A stretch of DNA of 64,000 bases from Planctomycetota bacterium (lineage in GTDB: Bacteria > Planctomycetota > Phycisphaerae > UBA1845 > UTPLA1): the NCBI GenBank assembly GCA_003576905.1, contig QEVG01000002.1, positions 186,001 to 250,000 on the forward strand. Reading direction: 5' to 3'. The position numbers and the translations under genes are program-made. The notes under the pieces are model-generated. The model was not told the origin of the DNA. It made no database searches and was given only the letters and a program-made list of their open reading frames with translations. Below, piece after piece: positions 1 through 8,794 of the stretch (position 1 is the first letter of the stretch; the number at the start of each line of letters is the position of its first letter).

Positions 1-305
1 GTGCGGGGGCAGCACTGGTCCGCCTGGGGCGCGAGCACAAAAAAAAAAGTAAAAGCCAAATCTGCCAGAATCCGCCTGAATGCTGCTGACATGCGGCCGC
101 GCGGTCGAGTCGGAGCATGCCGCAGGGCCGTCGAGGCCTTCGATCACACCTGCTTGCTCCGCGCTCGCGCGCAGAGGCGAGATAGCCCCGCGAAAAGAGG
201 TGGGCCGTGGCGGCCGCGCGGGGATTGTGAACGGCGGAATGGGGACATCGCCGCGCGGGCGAGGGGCGCGTCGAATGCGGCGCGGGGCCCCTGCCCTCCA
301 AAAAA
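1..305. other. Window-edge region without a convincing gene
   Basis: No supported gene is seen in this stretch. An open frame runs through it from base 1, but its product is arginine-rich and low in complexity, which is typical of a chance frame in GC-rich DNA. A run of ten A residues lies near position 40. The stretch most likely holds the intergenic space upstream of argR and possibly the 3' side of a gene beyond the window. Confidence 0.5.
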
Positions 306-332
306 TATGTTGCATACATTTGCATAATATGC
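306..332. promoter_or_regulatory. Probable ArgR operator overlapping the argR promoter
   Basis: TTGCATA occurs twice, at 310-316 and 320-326, exactly one helical turn apart. GCATA at 322-326 is mirrored by TATGC at 328-332, and TATG (306-309) pairs with CATA (313-316). This gives four related half-sites covering the -35 box and the spacer. The A/T-rich palindromic layout resembles an ARG box (TGAAT/ATTCA half-sites), but the core base differs. Position in front of argR suggests autorepression by ArgR with arginine; this is inference. Confidence 0.5.
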
Positions 333-338
333 TATACT
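310..338 (+). promoter_or_regulatory. Sigma-70-type promoter of argR
   Basis: A -35 box TTGCAT (310-315) and a -10 box TATACT (333-338) are separated by exactly 17 bases. Only six bases lie between the -10 box and the argR ATG at 345, so transcription should begin at or within a base of the start codon. There is no Shine-Dalgarno sequence. The transcript is therefore probably leaderless. Confidence 0.75.
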
Positions 339-344
339 GGTCTC

Positions 345-794
345 ATGGCGGCGAAGGAGGACAGGCAGGCGGCCATCCGGCGGCTCGTGGCGGAGGGGAC
401 GGTCGCCACCCAGGCCCAGATGCGAAAGGCGCTGAAGGCGCGCGGAATGGCCGTCGACCAATCGACCCTCAGCCGGGACTTCATCGAGCTGGGCATTCGA
501 AAGGTCGCCGGAAAGTACATCGTCGACGCGGTGGTCGCGCCCCCGGTCGGCGACGTCGATCTGTCGGCACTGGTTGTCCGCTGGACGACCTGCGGCCCGC
601 ATCAGATCGTCATGCACACGACGATCGGACAGGCCCAGGGCGTGTCCATCGCCATCGATCAGAAGGCCGAGCCGGCCATCGTCGCCACCCTGGCGGGTGA
701 CGACACGATCCTGGTGCTCACAAAGAGCCGCCGCTCGCAGGCCGTGGTCCTGCGGCGGCTGGCCCAGTGGTTTGGAGACAAGCATGAAGCATGA
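345..794 (+). CDS. argR: Arginine repressor ArgR
   Basis: Transcriptional regulator of arginine metabolism, 149 residues, the usual ArgR/AhrC length. Residues 1-60 form the winged-helix DNA-binding domain, with the family signature around STLSRD (40-45). Residues 80-149 form the oligomerisation and arginine-binding domain, with the GDDT motif at 118-121 that contacts L-arginine in hexameric ArgR. It is the first gene of a same-strand argR-argG-argH-proB-proA run and ends 11 bases inside argG, so it probably controls its own operon. The ATG has no ribosome binding site and lies six bases after the -10 box, suggesting leaderless translation. Confidence 0.93.
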   Translation: MAAKEDRQAAIRRLVAEGTVATQAQMRKALKARGMAVDQSTLSRDFIELGIRKVAGKYIVDAVVAPPVGDVDLSALVVRWTTCGPHQIVMHTTIGQAQGVSIAIDQKAEPAIVATLAGDDTILVLTKSRRSQAVVLRRLAQWFGDKHEA

Positions 795-2085
795 CAAGAA
801 ATGCGTTCTGGCCTATTCGGGCGGCCTCGACACGTCGACGATCGTAATCTGGCTTGCCCGGCAGGGGTATGAGATTCACGCCGTGCTGGTCGATGTCGGC
901 CAGCAGGAGGATCTTTCGGCTCTCGCGGAAAAAGCCTTGCGCATGGGGGCGAAGACGGCGGTGATTCGCGACGCCAAGCCCCTGATGTACGGATCGGTCG
1001 TGCCCTACGCGATCGCCCTGGGCGCGACGTATGAAGGGAATTACCGCCTTGGCACGGCGCTGGCCCGGCCGTTCATCGCGCTGGAGCAGGTCCGCACGGC
1101 CAAGGCGCTCGGCGGCGCAACGCTCGTCCACGGAGCGACGGGCAAAGGCAATGACCAGATTCGCTTCGAGTTCGCGTATAAGTCGCTCGCGCCGGAGTGC
1201 CCGGTGCTGGCCCCGTGGAAGGTCTGGGACCTCGCCGGCCGGGCGGACATGATCGCGTACCTGCATGCGGCGGGGGTGAAGGATGACTTTGCCGTGGTGA
1301 AGGACTACAGCCTCGACGAGAACCTCTGGCATCTCAGCGTGGAGGGCAGCGAGCTGGAGGACCCCGAAGCGTTCGTGAATGTCGACAAGGTGCTCGGGAC
1401 GGTGAGCAATCGCTTTTCGGGCGGCCCCGCGGCCGACACAGCGCCGACGATTGTTCGCGTGGCCTTTGACAAGGGCGTTCCCGTGGCGCTCGACGGCCTG
1501 CCGATCGGGCTTCCGCAGCTTGTAGCGCGGCTGAACCAGACCTACCGCGCCGCGCCCTGGGCATGGGACATGGTCATTGAGAACCGGTTTACCGGCATCA
1601 AGTCGCGCGGGCTGTACATCAATCCGGCGGCGAAGCTGTTGCATGCCGCGGTGGACGGCCTGGCGCGGGCCGTCCTGAACAAGCCGACCTACGACCATTA
1701 CTGCGAGCTTGGCCGGCAGTACGGTACAATGATGTACCGGGGTGAATACTTCTCGCAGCAGCGGCTCGCGCTGGAAGCGACCGGCTCGGCCCTGATGAAA
1801 CACCTGTCCGGCGAAGTGGCGGTGCAGCTCGTGCCGACGCCCTACGTCGCGCAGATTCGCGCGCCGAAGGCGATCTTCAACAAGAGCCTGTCCACGTTCG
1901 AGCGAAGCGATTACGCCCATGCCGACGCGGCGGGCTTCATTCACCTGAGCTGGCTGGGCCTGGTCGGTCCTCGCCCGGCGGAGGAACCGGATGGCGGCGC
2001 TGTGGAAACAGGATGGGACTCTGCACCCGACCTTTGCGGCGATCAATCGGTGTCTGAGCGAGGACTGGTTCCTGCTTCCACATGA
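784..2085 (+). CDS. argG: Argininosuccinate synthase ArgG, with C-terminal extension
   Basis: Joins citrulline and aspartate, using ATP, to make argininosuccinate in arginine synthesis (cytoplasm). The N-terminal SGGLDTS pyrophosphatase-type P-loop is at residues 12-18. The start at 784 follows GGAG at 774-777 and overlaps the argR stop. The open frame gives 433 residues, about 30 more than typical ArgG. Homology ends near residue 400, where the argH ribosome binding site and start codon fall, so the last 31 residues or so overprint the first 95 bases of argH in another frame. Either the native stop was lost or a small frame error lies near the 3' end. Confidence 0.95.
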   Translation: MKHDKKCVLAYSGGLDTSTIVIWLARQGYEIHAVLVDVGQQEDLSALAEKALRMGAKTAVIRDAKPLMYGSVVPYAIALGATYEGNYRLGTALARPFIALEQVRTAKALGGATLVHGATGKGNDQIRFEFAYKSLAPECPVLAPWKVWDLAGRADMIAYLHAAGVKDDFAVVKDYSLDENLWHLSVEGSELEDPEAFVNVDKVLGTVSNRFSGGPAADTAPTIVRVAFDKGVPVALDGLPIGLPQLVARLNQTYRAAPWAWDMVIENRFTGIKSRGLYINPAAKLLHAAVDGLARAVLNKPTYDHYCELGRQYGTMMYRGEYFSQQRLALEATGSALMKHLSGEVAVQLVPTPYVAQIRAPKAIFNKSLSTFERSDYAHADAAGFIHLSWLGLVGPRPAEEPDGGAVETGWDSAPDLCGDQSVSERGLVPAST

Positions 2086-3301
2086 GCTGAAGCTTCAGCG
2101 GGCGCATGCGCAGGCGCTGAGCGCCGCGGGGCTGCTCTCGGTCGAGGAACACCGCGCGCTGGCCGGGGCGCTGGCCCGGCTTGAGCGCGATCATGTGGGC
2201 GGGCCGTGTCCAGACTCAGATGCGGAGGACCTGCACACCTGGGTCGAGGGACGGCTGACGGACCTCGCCGGCGACGCCGGTCGCAAGATTCACACGGCGC
2301 GCTCGCGCAACGACCAGGTCGCGACGCTTCTCAAGATGTACGCCATCGACGCGGGCGGCGGGCTTGCCGAGGCCCTGCGCCGGTTGGCGCTTGCCTTCTG
2401 TCAACGAGGGAACGACTGGAGCGAACTGATCTTTCCGCTCCAGACGCATACGCAGTTTGCCGCGCCGGGGACGGTCGGCTTCTGGTCGCTGCGCTATGCC
2501 ACGGCGTGTGAGCGTTTGTGCCGGCGGTTTGGCACGGCGGTTCGGCATTGGCGCGAAGAGTGCCCGCTCGGCAGCGGGGCGGTGGCGGGCTCGTCGATTC
2601 CGATCGATCGAGGGATTCAGGCGAGGCTGCTGGGGTTTGATCGGCCTTCGTGGAGCGCCCTGGATTCGACGACCAGCCGGGATGAGTGCCTTGAGTTGCT
2701 TGCCCTGGCCGCGCAGACGGCGCTGCATCTGCAATCGTTTGCGACGGACGTGATCGTGTTTTCGCAGACGGCGGTGGCGTGGACGCGGTATCCGAAGGAA
2801 TTCGGCACCGGGTCGTCGATGATGCCCAATAAGCTGAACCCCGATGCGATGGAGCTTTTGCGCGGGGCCTGCTGCGAAATCGCCGCCGCGCACGGGCAGG
2901 CCGTTCTGCTGCTGAAGGGTCTTCCGAGCGGCTACAACCGCGATCTTCAGTGTATCAAGCCGCTCGTGCGGCAGACCGCGGCGCGGCTGGCGGAAATGCT
3001 TGAACTGGCCGCCGCGTTTATCGGTCGGCTGGAATTCGACCCGGCCCGTCTCGCCCCTTCTCTGGCCCAGGGGCATATCGGGGCCACATTGCGCATGGAG
3101 GCCAAGGTTTCGGCCGGCATGCCGCTTCGCCAGGCGCATCATGCGACGGCGGAGGAGCTTTCGGGAATGAAAGAGAGCGAAGAGGTAGAATGGTCTACGC
3201 AGGTACACAGGTATCAGACCGTCGGCTGTGCGTCTCCGACGGAAACGCGGCGCGTCGCGGCGGCTCTCATGGCCGCCTTGAAGGAGTCGGATCGGTCTTG
3301 A
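1991..3301 (+). CDS. argH: Argininosuccinate lyase ArgH
   Basis: Splits argininosuccinate to arginine and fumarate. The 436-residue protein matches the fumarase/aspartase superfamily: an HTARSRNDQ-type motif near residue 98, PLGSGAVAGSS in the middle, and the signature loop GSSMMPNKLNP with the catalytic serine. The usual loop is GSSxMPQKxNP, so N and L replace Q and K here, a divergent variant. The start is well supported by GGAGG at 1980-1984, six bases before ATG, although it lies inside the argG reading frame. Its last bases overlap the TTG start of proB. Confidence 0.93.
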   Translation: MAALWKQDGTLHPTFAAINRCLSEDWFLLPHELKLQRAHAQALSAAGLLSVEEHRALAGALARLERDHVGGPCPDSDAEDLHTWVEGRLTDLAGDAGRKIHTARSRNDQVATLLKMYAIDAGGGLAEALRRLALAFCQRGNDWSELIFPLQTHTQFAAPGTVGFWSLRYATACERLCRRFGTAVRHWREECPLGSGAVAGSSIPIDRGIQARLLGFDRPSWSALDSTTSRDECLELLALAAQTALHLQSFATDVIVFSQTAVAWTRYPKEFGTGSSMMPNKLNPDAMELLRGACCEIAAAHGQAVLLLKGLPSGYNRDLQCIKPLVRQTAARLAEMLELAAAFIGRLEFDPARLAPSLAQGHIGATLRMEAKVSAGMPLRQAHHATAEELSGMKESEEVEWSTQVHRYQTVGCASPTETRRVAAALMAALKESDRS

Positions 3302-4428
3302 GCACCGACGGACAGGCCAACGGCAAGCGCAATCTGGGGCGGATCAGGCGAGTTGTGGTCAAGGTGGGCAGCGCGGTCATCGCCGGAAACGGCCGGCTGC
3401 GCCCCAAGGTGATCGAGGGCGTCGCCCACGATGTCACCATCTTGCGCCGGCAGGGGATCGAGGTCATCATGGTTGTCTCCGGTGCGGTTGCGGCCGGGTA
3501 TGCCGCGATGGGCCTGGCCGCGCCGCCGAGCGAGGTCGTCGAACGACAGGCCGCGGCGTCGGTGGGACAGCATCGGCTGATGGCCATCCTCTCGAAGGCC
3601 TTCAAGCGTCACCGCACGCACGTCGCCCAGCTTCTGATGACCTCCGACGACGTCGAGAACCGGCGCCGGTTCATCAGCGCACGGCATACGCTTCAGACGC
3701 TCATCGGCAAGGGAATCGTTCCCATCATCAATGAAAACGACGCGCTTTCGCACGACGAGAACAAGGTCGGCGACAACGACCACCTGGCGGCGCTCATCAC
3801 GGGCCTCGCCTCCGCCGAATTGCTGATCGTCCTGAGCGTCGCCAAGGGCCTCCAGGCCGACGGCGGCGCGGGTCCGGTGATCCCGCAGGTCGAGGTCGGC
3901 TCGTCGATTGACGAACACATCGGCCGCACGACCAGCTCCAGCGGCGTCGGCGGAATGCTCGCCAAGGTGTCGGCAGCGCGGCTCGCCGCCCATTGGGGCG
4001 TGCCGACCATTGTCGCCCACGGTCTCGAGGTGGGCGTCCTGCCGAGACTCCTGGCGGGTGAAGTGCTTGGAACGATCTTCCTGCCGCGCGAGACGAAGCT
4101 CAGCGCCCGCAAGCAGTGGATCGCCCTGCGCGCCCGCTCCCTCGGGGCCATCACGGTCGACGCGGGCGCCAAACAGGCCGTTGTCGGCCGCGGTGCGAGC
4201 CTGCTGCCTTCCGGCATCCGCCGCGTCGAGGGCGAATTCACCATGGGCGCCCGCGTGGACCTGAAGGACGAAGAGGGCAACATCTTCGCGGTCGGACTGG
4301 TCTCCTATTCGTCTCACGAGATCAAACGGCTCCAGGGCAAGAAGCAGAGCGAGGTCCGCGACGTGCTCGGCTACGAGTACATCAAGGAGATCATCAACCG
4401 GGACGACATGGTTCTGCTCACGAGCTGA
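3298..4428 (+). CDS. proB: Glutamate 5-kinase ProB
   Basis: Phosphorylates glutamate as the first step of proline synthesis. 376 residues: an amino acid kinase domain (VVVKVGSAVIAG near the N-terminus, then VVSGAVAAG and the NENDALS loop) followed by a C-terminal PUA domain (about residues 285-360), the two-domain layout of E. coli ProB. The frame is open further upstream, but a TTG at 3298 overlaps the argH stop (TTGA) and follows AAGGAG at 3281-3286. Homology also begins just after it, so that start is preferred. Its place after argH suggests co-transcription of arginine and proline genes, which share glutamate as precursor. Confidence 0.94.
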   Translation: MSTDGQANGKRNLGRIRRVVVKVGSAVIAGNGRLRPKVIEGVAHDVTILRRQGIEVIMVVSGAVAAGYAAMGLAAPPSEVVERQAAASVGQHRLMAILSKAFKRHRTHVAQLLMTSDDVENRRRFISARHTLQTLIGKGIVPIINENDALSHDENKVGDNDHLAALITGLASAELLIVLSVAKGLQADGGAGPVIPQVEVGSSIDEHIGRTTSSSGVGGMLAKVSAARLAAHWGVPTIVAHGLEVGVLPRLLAGEVLGTIFLPRETKLSARKQWIALRARSLGAITVDAGAKQAVVGRGASLLPSGIRRVEGEFTMGARVDLKDEEGNIFAVGLVSYSSHEIKRLQGKKQSEVRDVLGYEYIKEIINRDDMVLLTS

Positions 4429-4446
4429 CCGGGGAGGCGCACCGAA

Positions 4447-5694
4447 ATGGCCACGGACACCGAATCTCTCGCGGCCCGCTCGCGCGAAGCGGCGGGCGCG
4501 CTCGCGCGCCTGCCCACCGCCACCAAAAACGCATGCCTAACTGAACTCGCCGGGCGGATCGAGTCCGGCATCGCCCAGATCAAGGAAGCGAACGAGAAAG
4601 ACCTTGCCGCCGCCCGGTCGACTGGGCTGGGGGACGCGAAGCTGCGCCGCCTGACCCTGAGCGATGCCGGCATTCGTCAGATGGCCGCGGGGCTGCGCCA
4701 GGTTGCGGCGCTTCCCGATCCGGTCGGAGGCGTCACGCGCGACACCATGCTGCCGAGCGGCCTGCGTGTAAAAAAGGTGCGTTGCCCGATCGGCGTGATC
4801 CTGATGATTTACGAGGCGCGGCCCAATGTCACGATTGACGCTTTCGCACTGTGCTTCAAGAGCGGCAACGCCTGCATATTGAAGGGGGGACGCGAGGCCG
4901 CGCATTCCAACCAGGTGCTGAGCGGCATGGCAAAGGCATCGCTGGAGGGGCATGGTGTCTGCCCAGACGCGGTGACACTGCTTACCGGTTCCGACCGCGA
5001 AGAAATGAAGGCCCTTCTGAAGCTGAGCCAGTACATCGACCTGGTTATTCCCCGAGGCGGGACAGACCTTATCCGCTTTGTCCACGAGCACGCCCGGATC
5101 CCCATGGTGCAGCATTTTCACGGTGTCTGTCACATCTTCGTCGATGCAACGGCTGACGTGGACCGCGCTGTCGAAGTGTGCACCACCGCGAAGACGAGCG
5201 GTCCCGCCGCCTGCAACGCGGTGGAGTGCTATCTCGTTCACGAGAAGATCGCCCCGGTCTTTCTGCCGAAGCTCGTGGCGCGGCTGGCCGCGGAGAAAGT
5301 CGAACTTCGTGGAGACGAGGCCACGCGGAAATTCGCGGCCGGCGCGAAGCCGGCGACGGAAGAGGACTGGGGCCGCGAGTTTCTCGATCTGATTGTCGCG
5401 TGCCGCGTCGTGCCCGACATCGGCGGGGCGATAGAGCACATCCGCCGGCATGGCTCGAACCACACGGAGTCGATCCTGACGGCCGACGCAGCCAACGCCG
5501 GGCGATTCCTCGATGAGGTTCAGTCTTCCTGCGTGCTTGTGAACGCGTCGACGCGTTTCAACGACGGCTTCTCGCTGGGGCTTGGCGCGGAGATCGGCAT
5601 CTCCACCAGCCGCATTCACGCGTACGGACCGATGGGCCTGGAAGAGCTCACCACGCAGCGCTACGTGGTTGAGGGGTTCTACCAGACGCGCTGA
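4447..5694 (+). CDS. proA: Gamma-glutamyl phosphate reductase ProA
   Basis: Reduces glutamyl 5-phosphate with NADPH to glutamate semialdehyde, the second step of proline synthesis. 415 residues, close to E. coli ProA (417). The aldehyde dehydrogenase-like catalytic cysteine is Cys256 in the stretch KTSGPAACNAVE, and the EARPNVT motif is at about residues 123-129. GGGAGG lies about 10 bases before the ATG. The gap to proB is only 18 bases, so the two are surely co-transcribed, which fits metabolic channelling of the unstable acyl phosphate between ProB and ProA. Confidence 0.96.
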   Translation: MATDTESLAARSREAAGALARLPTATKNACLTELAGRIESGIAQIKEANEKDLAAARSTGLGDAKLRRLTLSDAGIRQMAAGLRQVAALPDPVGGVTRDTMLPSGLRVKKVRCPIGVILMIYEARPNVTIDAFALCFKSGNACILKGGREAAHSNQVLSGMAKASLEGHGVCPDAVTLLTGSDREEMKALLKLSQYIDLVIPRGGTDLIRFVHEHARIPMVQHFHGVCHIFVDATADVDRAVEVCTTAKTSGPAACNAVECYLVHEKIAPVFLPKLVARLAAEKVELRGDEATRKFAAGAKPATEEDWGREFLDLIVACRVVPDIGGAIEHIRRHGSNHTESILTADAANAGRFLDEVQSSCVLVNASTRFNDGFSLGLGAEIGISTSRIHAYGPMGLEELTTQRYVVEGFYQTR

Positions 5695-5814
5695 GAGCCC
5701 GACGGAGCACGATCGGCGTCCGCGCCAGCCGTCGCAATTGCGTCCCCGCCGCGGCCGCGGCTAGAATCCCTCCGCGATCGTTGATCCTCTAAGTTAATTC
5801 CGTGGAGGCGTGCC

Positions 5815-6477
5815 ATGAAAAAAATCGCGGTCTGTCTTTCCGGGTGCGGCTTTCTCGACGGGGCCGAGATTCATGAATCGGTGCTCACGCTTCTGGCCAT
5901 CGACCAGGCCGGGGCGAAGGCGGTCTGCTGCGCCCCCGACATTAACCAGGCCCAGGTGGTCGATCATTTGAGCAAATCGCCCGCCGCCGGCACGCGAAAC
6001 GTACTGGCTGAGTCGGCCCGCATCGCCCGGGGGGAGATCGTCAACATCAAGAAGCTCGTGGCCGCGGATGTCGATGCCCTGATTTTTCCCGGCGGGTTTG
6101 GTGCGGCGAAGAATCTGTGCAGCTTCGCCACGGACGGCGCGAACTGCCATGTCAACGCGGATGTCGAGAAGTTCGCCGGTGACATCCTCGCGGCGCGCAA
6201 GCCCATTGGCGCGATCTGCATCGCCCCGGCGCTGCTGGCCCGCATCGTCGGCAAGAAGGACCTGCACCCGAAACTGACGATCGGCACCGACAAGGGCACG
6301 GCGGACGCGATCAACAAGATGGGGGCGCAACACTGCACTTGCGCGGTCACGGAAATGGTCGTGGATGAGAAGTACAAGATTGTCTCGACCCCGGCCTACA
6401 TGCTCGGCCGCGGCCCGGCCGAAGTCTTTGAGGGAATCCGCAAGCTTGTCGGCGAAGTGCTCCGGCTCTGTGCGTGA
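5815..6477 (+). CDS. elbB: ElbB-like DJ-1/PfpI family glyoxalase
   Basis: 220 residues matching E. coli ElbB along the whole length: SGCGFLDGAEIHES at the start, FPGGFGAAKNL in the middle, and the nucleophile region GAICIAPA with the conserved cysteine. ElbB belongs to the class I glutamine amidotransferase-like (DJ-1/PfpI) superfamily and has glyoxalase activity in vitro; it was once linked to isoprenoid synthesis, but its physiological role is unclear. A GGAGG precedes the ATG by six bases. It stands alone between proA and a rhodanese gene on the same strand. Confidence 0.88.
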   Translation: MKKIAVCLSGCGFLDGAEIHESVLTLLAIDQAGAKAVCCAPDINQAQVVDHLSKSPAAGTRNVLAESARIARGEIVNIKKLVAADVDALIFPGGFGAAKNLCSFATDGANCHVNADVEKFAGDILAARKPIGAICIAPALLARIVGKKDLHPKLTIGTDKGTADAINKMGAQHCTCAVTEMVVDEKYKIVSTPAYMLGRGPAEVFEGIRKLVGEVLRLCA

Positions 6478-6573
6478 TTTCACGAGGCCGTCCCCCAGGG
6501 AATGTCCCCTCACGTTGAGCGGCGTCGCGCGATGAATTTCCAGAAGCTGCCCCGCGAATAACAGGAGTTTTCC

Positions 6574-6918
6574 GTGCAGAAAATTGACCCGGAGTGGGAA
6601 GTCTCCATTCATGACGTCAAGTCCATGCTCGACCGGGGTGAGCCCTTCGTCCTGCTCGATGTCCGCGAGAAGGACGAGTATGCGCTCTGCCGAATCGACG
6701 GCGCGCACCTTGTCCCCATGAGCGAACTCGGCATGCGCATGGACGAAGTCCGTCGCATGGCGGCCGGGCGTCCGGTCGTTACGCAGTGCCATCACGGGGG
6801 GCGCAGCCTGTCCGCCGCCGCCGCCCTGCGCAAGGCGGGCATCGCCGGTGTAAAAAGCATGGCCGGCGGCATTCACGCATGGTCCTTGCACATCGATCCG
6901 ACGGTGCCGCGCTACTGA
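6574..6918 (+). CDS. Single-domain rhodanese-like protein
   Basis: 114-residue rhodanese (sulfurtransferase) domain. LLDVREKDEYALCRIDGA is the typical CH2A-like segment, and the active loop CHHGGRS carries the catalytic Cys72. It probably moves sulfane sulfur in the cytoplasm; the acceptor is unknown. The start is GTG with CAGGAG six bases upstream. Its 3' end overlaps the 3' end of the convergent birA by seven bases (6912-6918), leaving no room for a terminator between them. Confidence 0.88.
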   Translation: MQKIDPEWEVSIHDVKSMLDRGEPFVLLDVREKDEYALCRIDGAHLVPMSELGMRMDEVRRMAAGRPVVTQCHHGGRSLSAAAALRKAGIAGVKSMAGGIHAWSLHIDPTVPRY

Positions 6919-7721
6919 CGCGCCGTGGTCGCCGGGTCGAAGTGCCTCCGCCCGCCGGTGTCCAGTTGCAACAGAAGTCCCTCGCAGGGATGCACGTCCA
7001 GAATGCGCCCCGTGAACACGGCCCCTTGTTCCTCCAGCGTGACCCGAGCGCCGATGTCTCCGCTGTGTTCGCGCCAGCGCGCCGCCAGGGCCTCATCGCA
7101 GCCTGCCCTTGCGGAGCCCGCCATTTCGCCCAGCTTTCGGAGGATTTGCCGGCCGACCGCCGTTCGCTCGATCGGCTGGCGTGATTCGATCTCGAGCGAT
7201 GTGGCCCGTTCGCGCAGCTCCGGGGGAAAGTGTCCGACCTGCTGAAGACAGTTGACGCCAATGCCGACGGCGACGGCAAGACGCTCGCCGCCCAGGGCGC
7301 GCGTTTCGATCAATATGCCGCAGAGCTTCCGCCCGCGCACGTACAGGTCGTTCGGCCAGCGGATGACCGGCTCGACATCGGTGCTCTCAGCGATGGCCTC
7401 GAGCGCCGCCACGGCCGTGGCCATCATCCACCGACCGTGTGCGAATGCCGCGCGCGGCTCGACGAAAAGAGCGGTCATGTTGAGACCCGCTCCGCGCGGC
7501 GAGACCCACCGCCGCCCCAGGCGTCCGCGCCCGGCGGACTGGTGTTCGGCGATGACGACGGTCCCATCGGCGCCGTCCGCCCCTGCCGCGAGATTGAGCG
7601 CGTGGGAGTTCGTGCTGTCTATCTCTTCCAGGACAATCACCTGCCGACCCACGCGGCGCGTGCCAAGTTCGCGCGTGAAATCTTCGGCGCGGAGCAGATG
7701 CAAGGAAGATCCCCCGGTCAT
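6912..7721 (-). CDS. birA: Biotin--protein ligase BirA, catalytic domain only
   Basis: Activates biotin with ATP and attaches it to biotin carboxyl carrier proteins. 269 residues: a catalytic domain with SAGRGRLGRRW (biotinyl-adenylate-binding loop) and KLCGILIE, then a short C-terminal SH3-like domain. There is no N-terminal helix-turn-helix, so it is a class I, non-regulatory ligase. The frame is open for 88 more codons upstream, but the ATG at 7721 overlaps the nadC stop (ATGA) and begins the homologous part. Translational coupling to nadC is likely. Confidence 0.92.
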   Translation of the reverse strand: MTGGSSLHLLRAEDFTRELGTRRVGRQVIVLEEIDSTNSHALNLAAGADGADGTVVIAEHQSAGRGRLGRRWVSPRGAGLNMTALFVEPRAAFAHGRWMMATAVAALEAIAESTDVEPVIRWPNDLYVRGRKLCGILIETRALGGERLAVAVGIGVNCLQQVGHFPPELRERATSLEIESRQPIERTAVGRQILRKLGEMAGSARAGCDEALAARWREHSGDIGARVTLEEQGAVFTGRILDVHPCEGLLLQLDTGGRRHFDPATTARQ

Positions 7722-8611
7722 GCGGCGTCGAGCCCCAGGTCGAGAATTGGCGCGGAGTGCGTGATCGCCCCGACGGCAATGCGCTCGACGCCGGTCTCGG
7801 CGATGCGCCGGACCGTGTCCAGGCCGGCCCGCCCGCTCGCCTCCAGCTCGACCTTGCCGCGAAGCCCGCTCGCGTCGCGCAGCCGCACGGCTTCGCGCAG
7901 CGCGTCGGTTTCGAAGTTGTCCAGCAGGATCACGTCTATCCCCACGACCTTCAGCAGTTCGGCGAGCTGGTCCAGACCGTCGCATTCCACTTCGACGAAG
8001 GCGGGCGTCGCCGGCAGGGTGGACAGCCGGCTCAGCATCTCAAACACCGCGTGGGCCAGCCGGTTCGTCGGAATGCCCGCGAGGTGGTTGTCTTTGATCA
8101 GCACTGCGTCGAAGAGGCCCGTGCGGTGAGTGTGCCCGCCGCCGCAGCGGACCGCGTACTTTTCCAGCGTTCGCAGGCCGGGCGTGGTCTTTCGGGTGTC
8201 GTAGATTTTCGCCCCCGTTCCCGCGACGGCGGCGACAAACCGCGCGGTCAGCGTGGCAATGCCGGACAGGTGCTGAAGGAAATTGAGAATCGTACGTTCT
8301 GCGGCCAGCATCTGGCCGACATGCCCGGACAGTTCGGCGACCGCCGAACCGCGCGCCAGGTCGCCGCGCGGTTCGGCGGGCCCGATCCATCGGAGCGATA
8401 TCTGCGGCGCAAGTTCCGCAATGAGCAGTTCAAGCAATTCGCGCCCGCAGAATCGTCCGGCATCTCTCGCCACCAGCCGCCACCGCCCCTGTCCGTCGAG
8501 CAGGTGGGGCGGCAGGAGGCGCGAGGTGACGTCGCCCTGCGCGCCGAGGTCTTCGTCTCGCGCGAGGGCGATCAGTCGGCGAACGTGCTCGGTGTTCAGC
8601 TCGTTGGACAT
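7718..8611 (-). CDS. nadC: Nicotinate-nucleotide pyrophosphorylase (carboxylating) NadC
   Basis: Quinolinate phosphoribosyltransferase: converts quinolinate and PRPP to nicotinate mononucleotide, CO2 and pyrophosphate in de novo NAD synthesis. 297 residues. RKTTPGLRTLEKYA and the following GGG.HR motif form the substrate-binding core, and the C-terminal barrel carries VEVECD and VELEASG. The upstream open frame is ignored; the ATG at 8611 starts the family's N-terminal domain and follows a weak AAAGAG site. It is first in a two-gene unit with birA. Confidence 0.95.
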   Translation of the reverse strand: MSNELNTEHVRRLIALARDEDLGAQGDVTSRLLPPHLLDGQGRWRLVARDAGRFCGRELLELLIAELAPQISLRWIGPAEPRGDLARGSAVAELSGHVGQMLAAERTILNFLQHLSGIATLTARFVAAVAGTGAKIYDTRKTTPGLRTLEKYAVRCGGGHTHRTGLFDAVLIKDNHLAGIPTNRLAHAVFEMLSRLSTLPATPAFVEVECDGLDQLAELLKVVGIDVILLDNFETDALREAVRLRDASGLRGKVELEASGRAGLDTVRRIAETGVERIAVGAITHSAPILDLGLDAA

Positions 8612-8794
8612 AGATCTCTTTCGGCGAGGCGGGCCGCGGCGAGGATGCACCCCGACCAAATGGTCGGGTGCATGATATCGCCGCCGACCCCGCGCGAGAA
8701 ACGCTCGTACCCAGTTCCCTTGGCGCGACGAATCGTCTGCGTGGCGCGGTCGTGGCGGCACGGTTTCGCGGATTCCAGCGGCCCGCCGCGGGGC

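Noticed and set aside
1-327. 108-codon open frame at the left edge
   Set aside because: Arginine- and alanine-rich, no start signal, no domain, and it runs through the argR promoter; a chance frame in GC-rich DNA.
574-783. Upstream extension of argG inside argR
   Set aside because: The first 70 codons are low-complexity Arg/Ser/Pro; homology and the ribosome binding site point to the ATG at 784.
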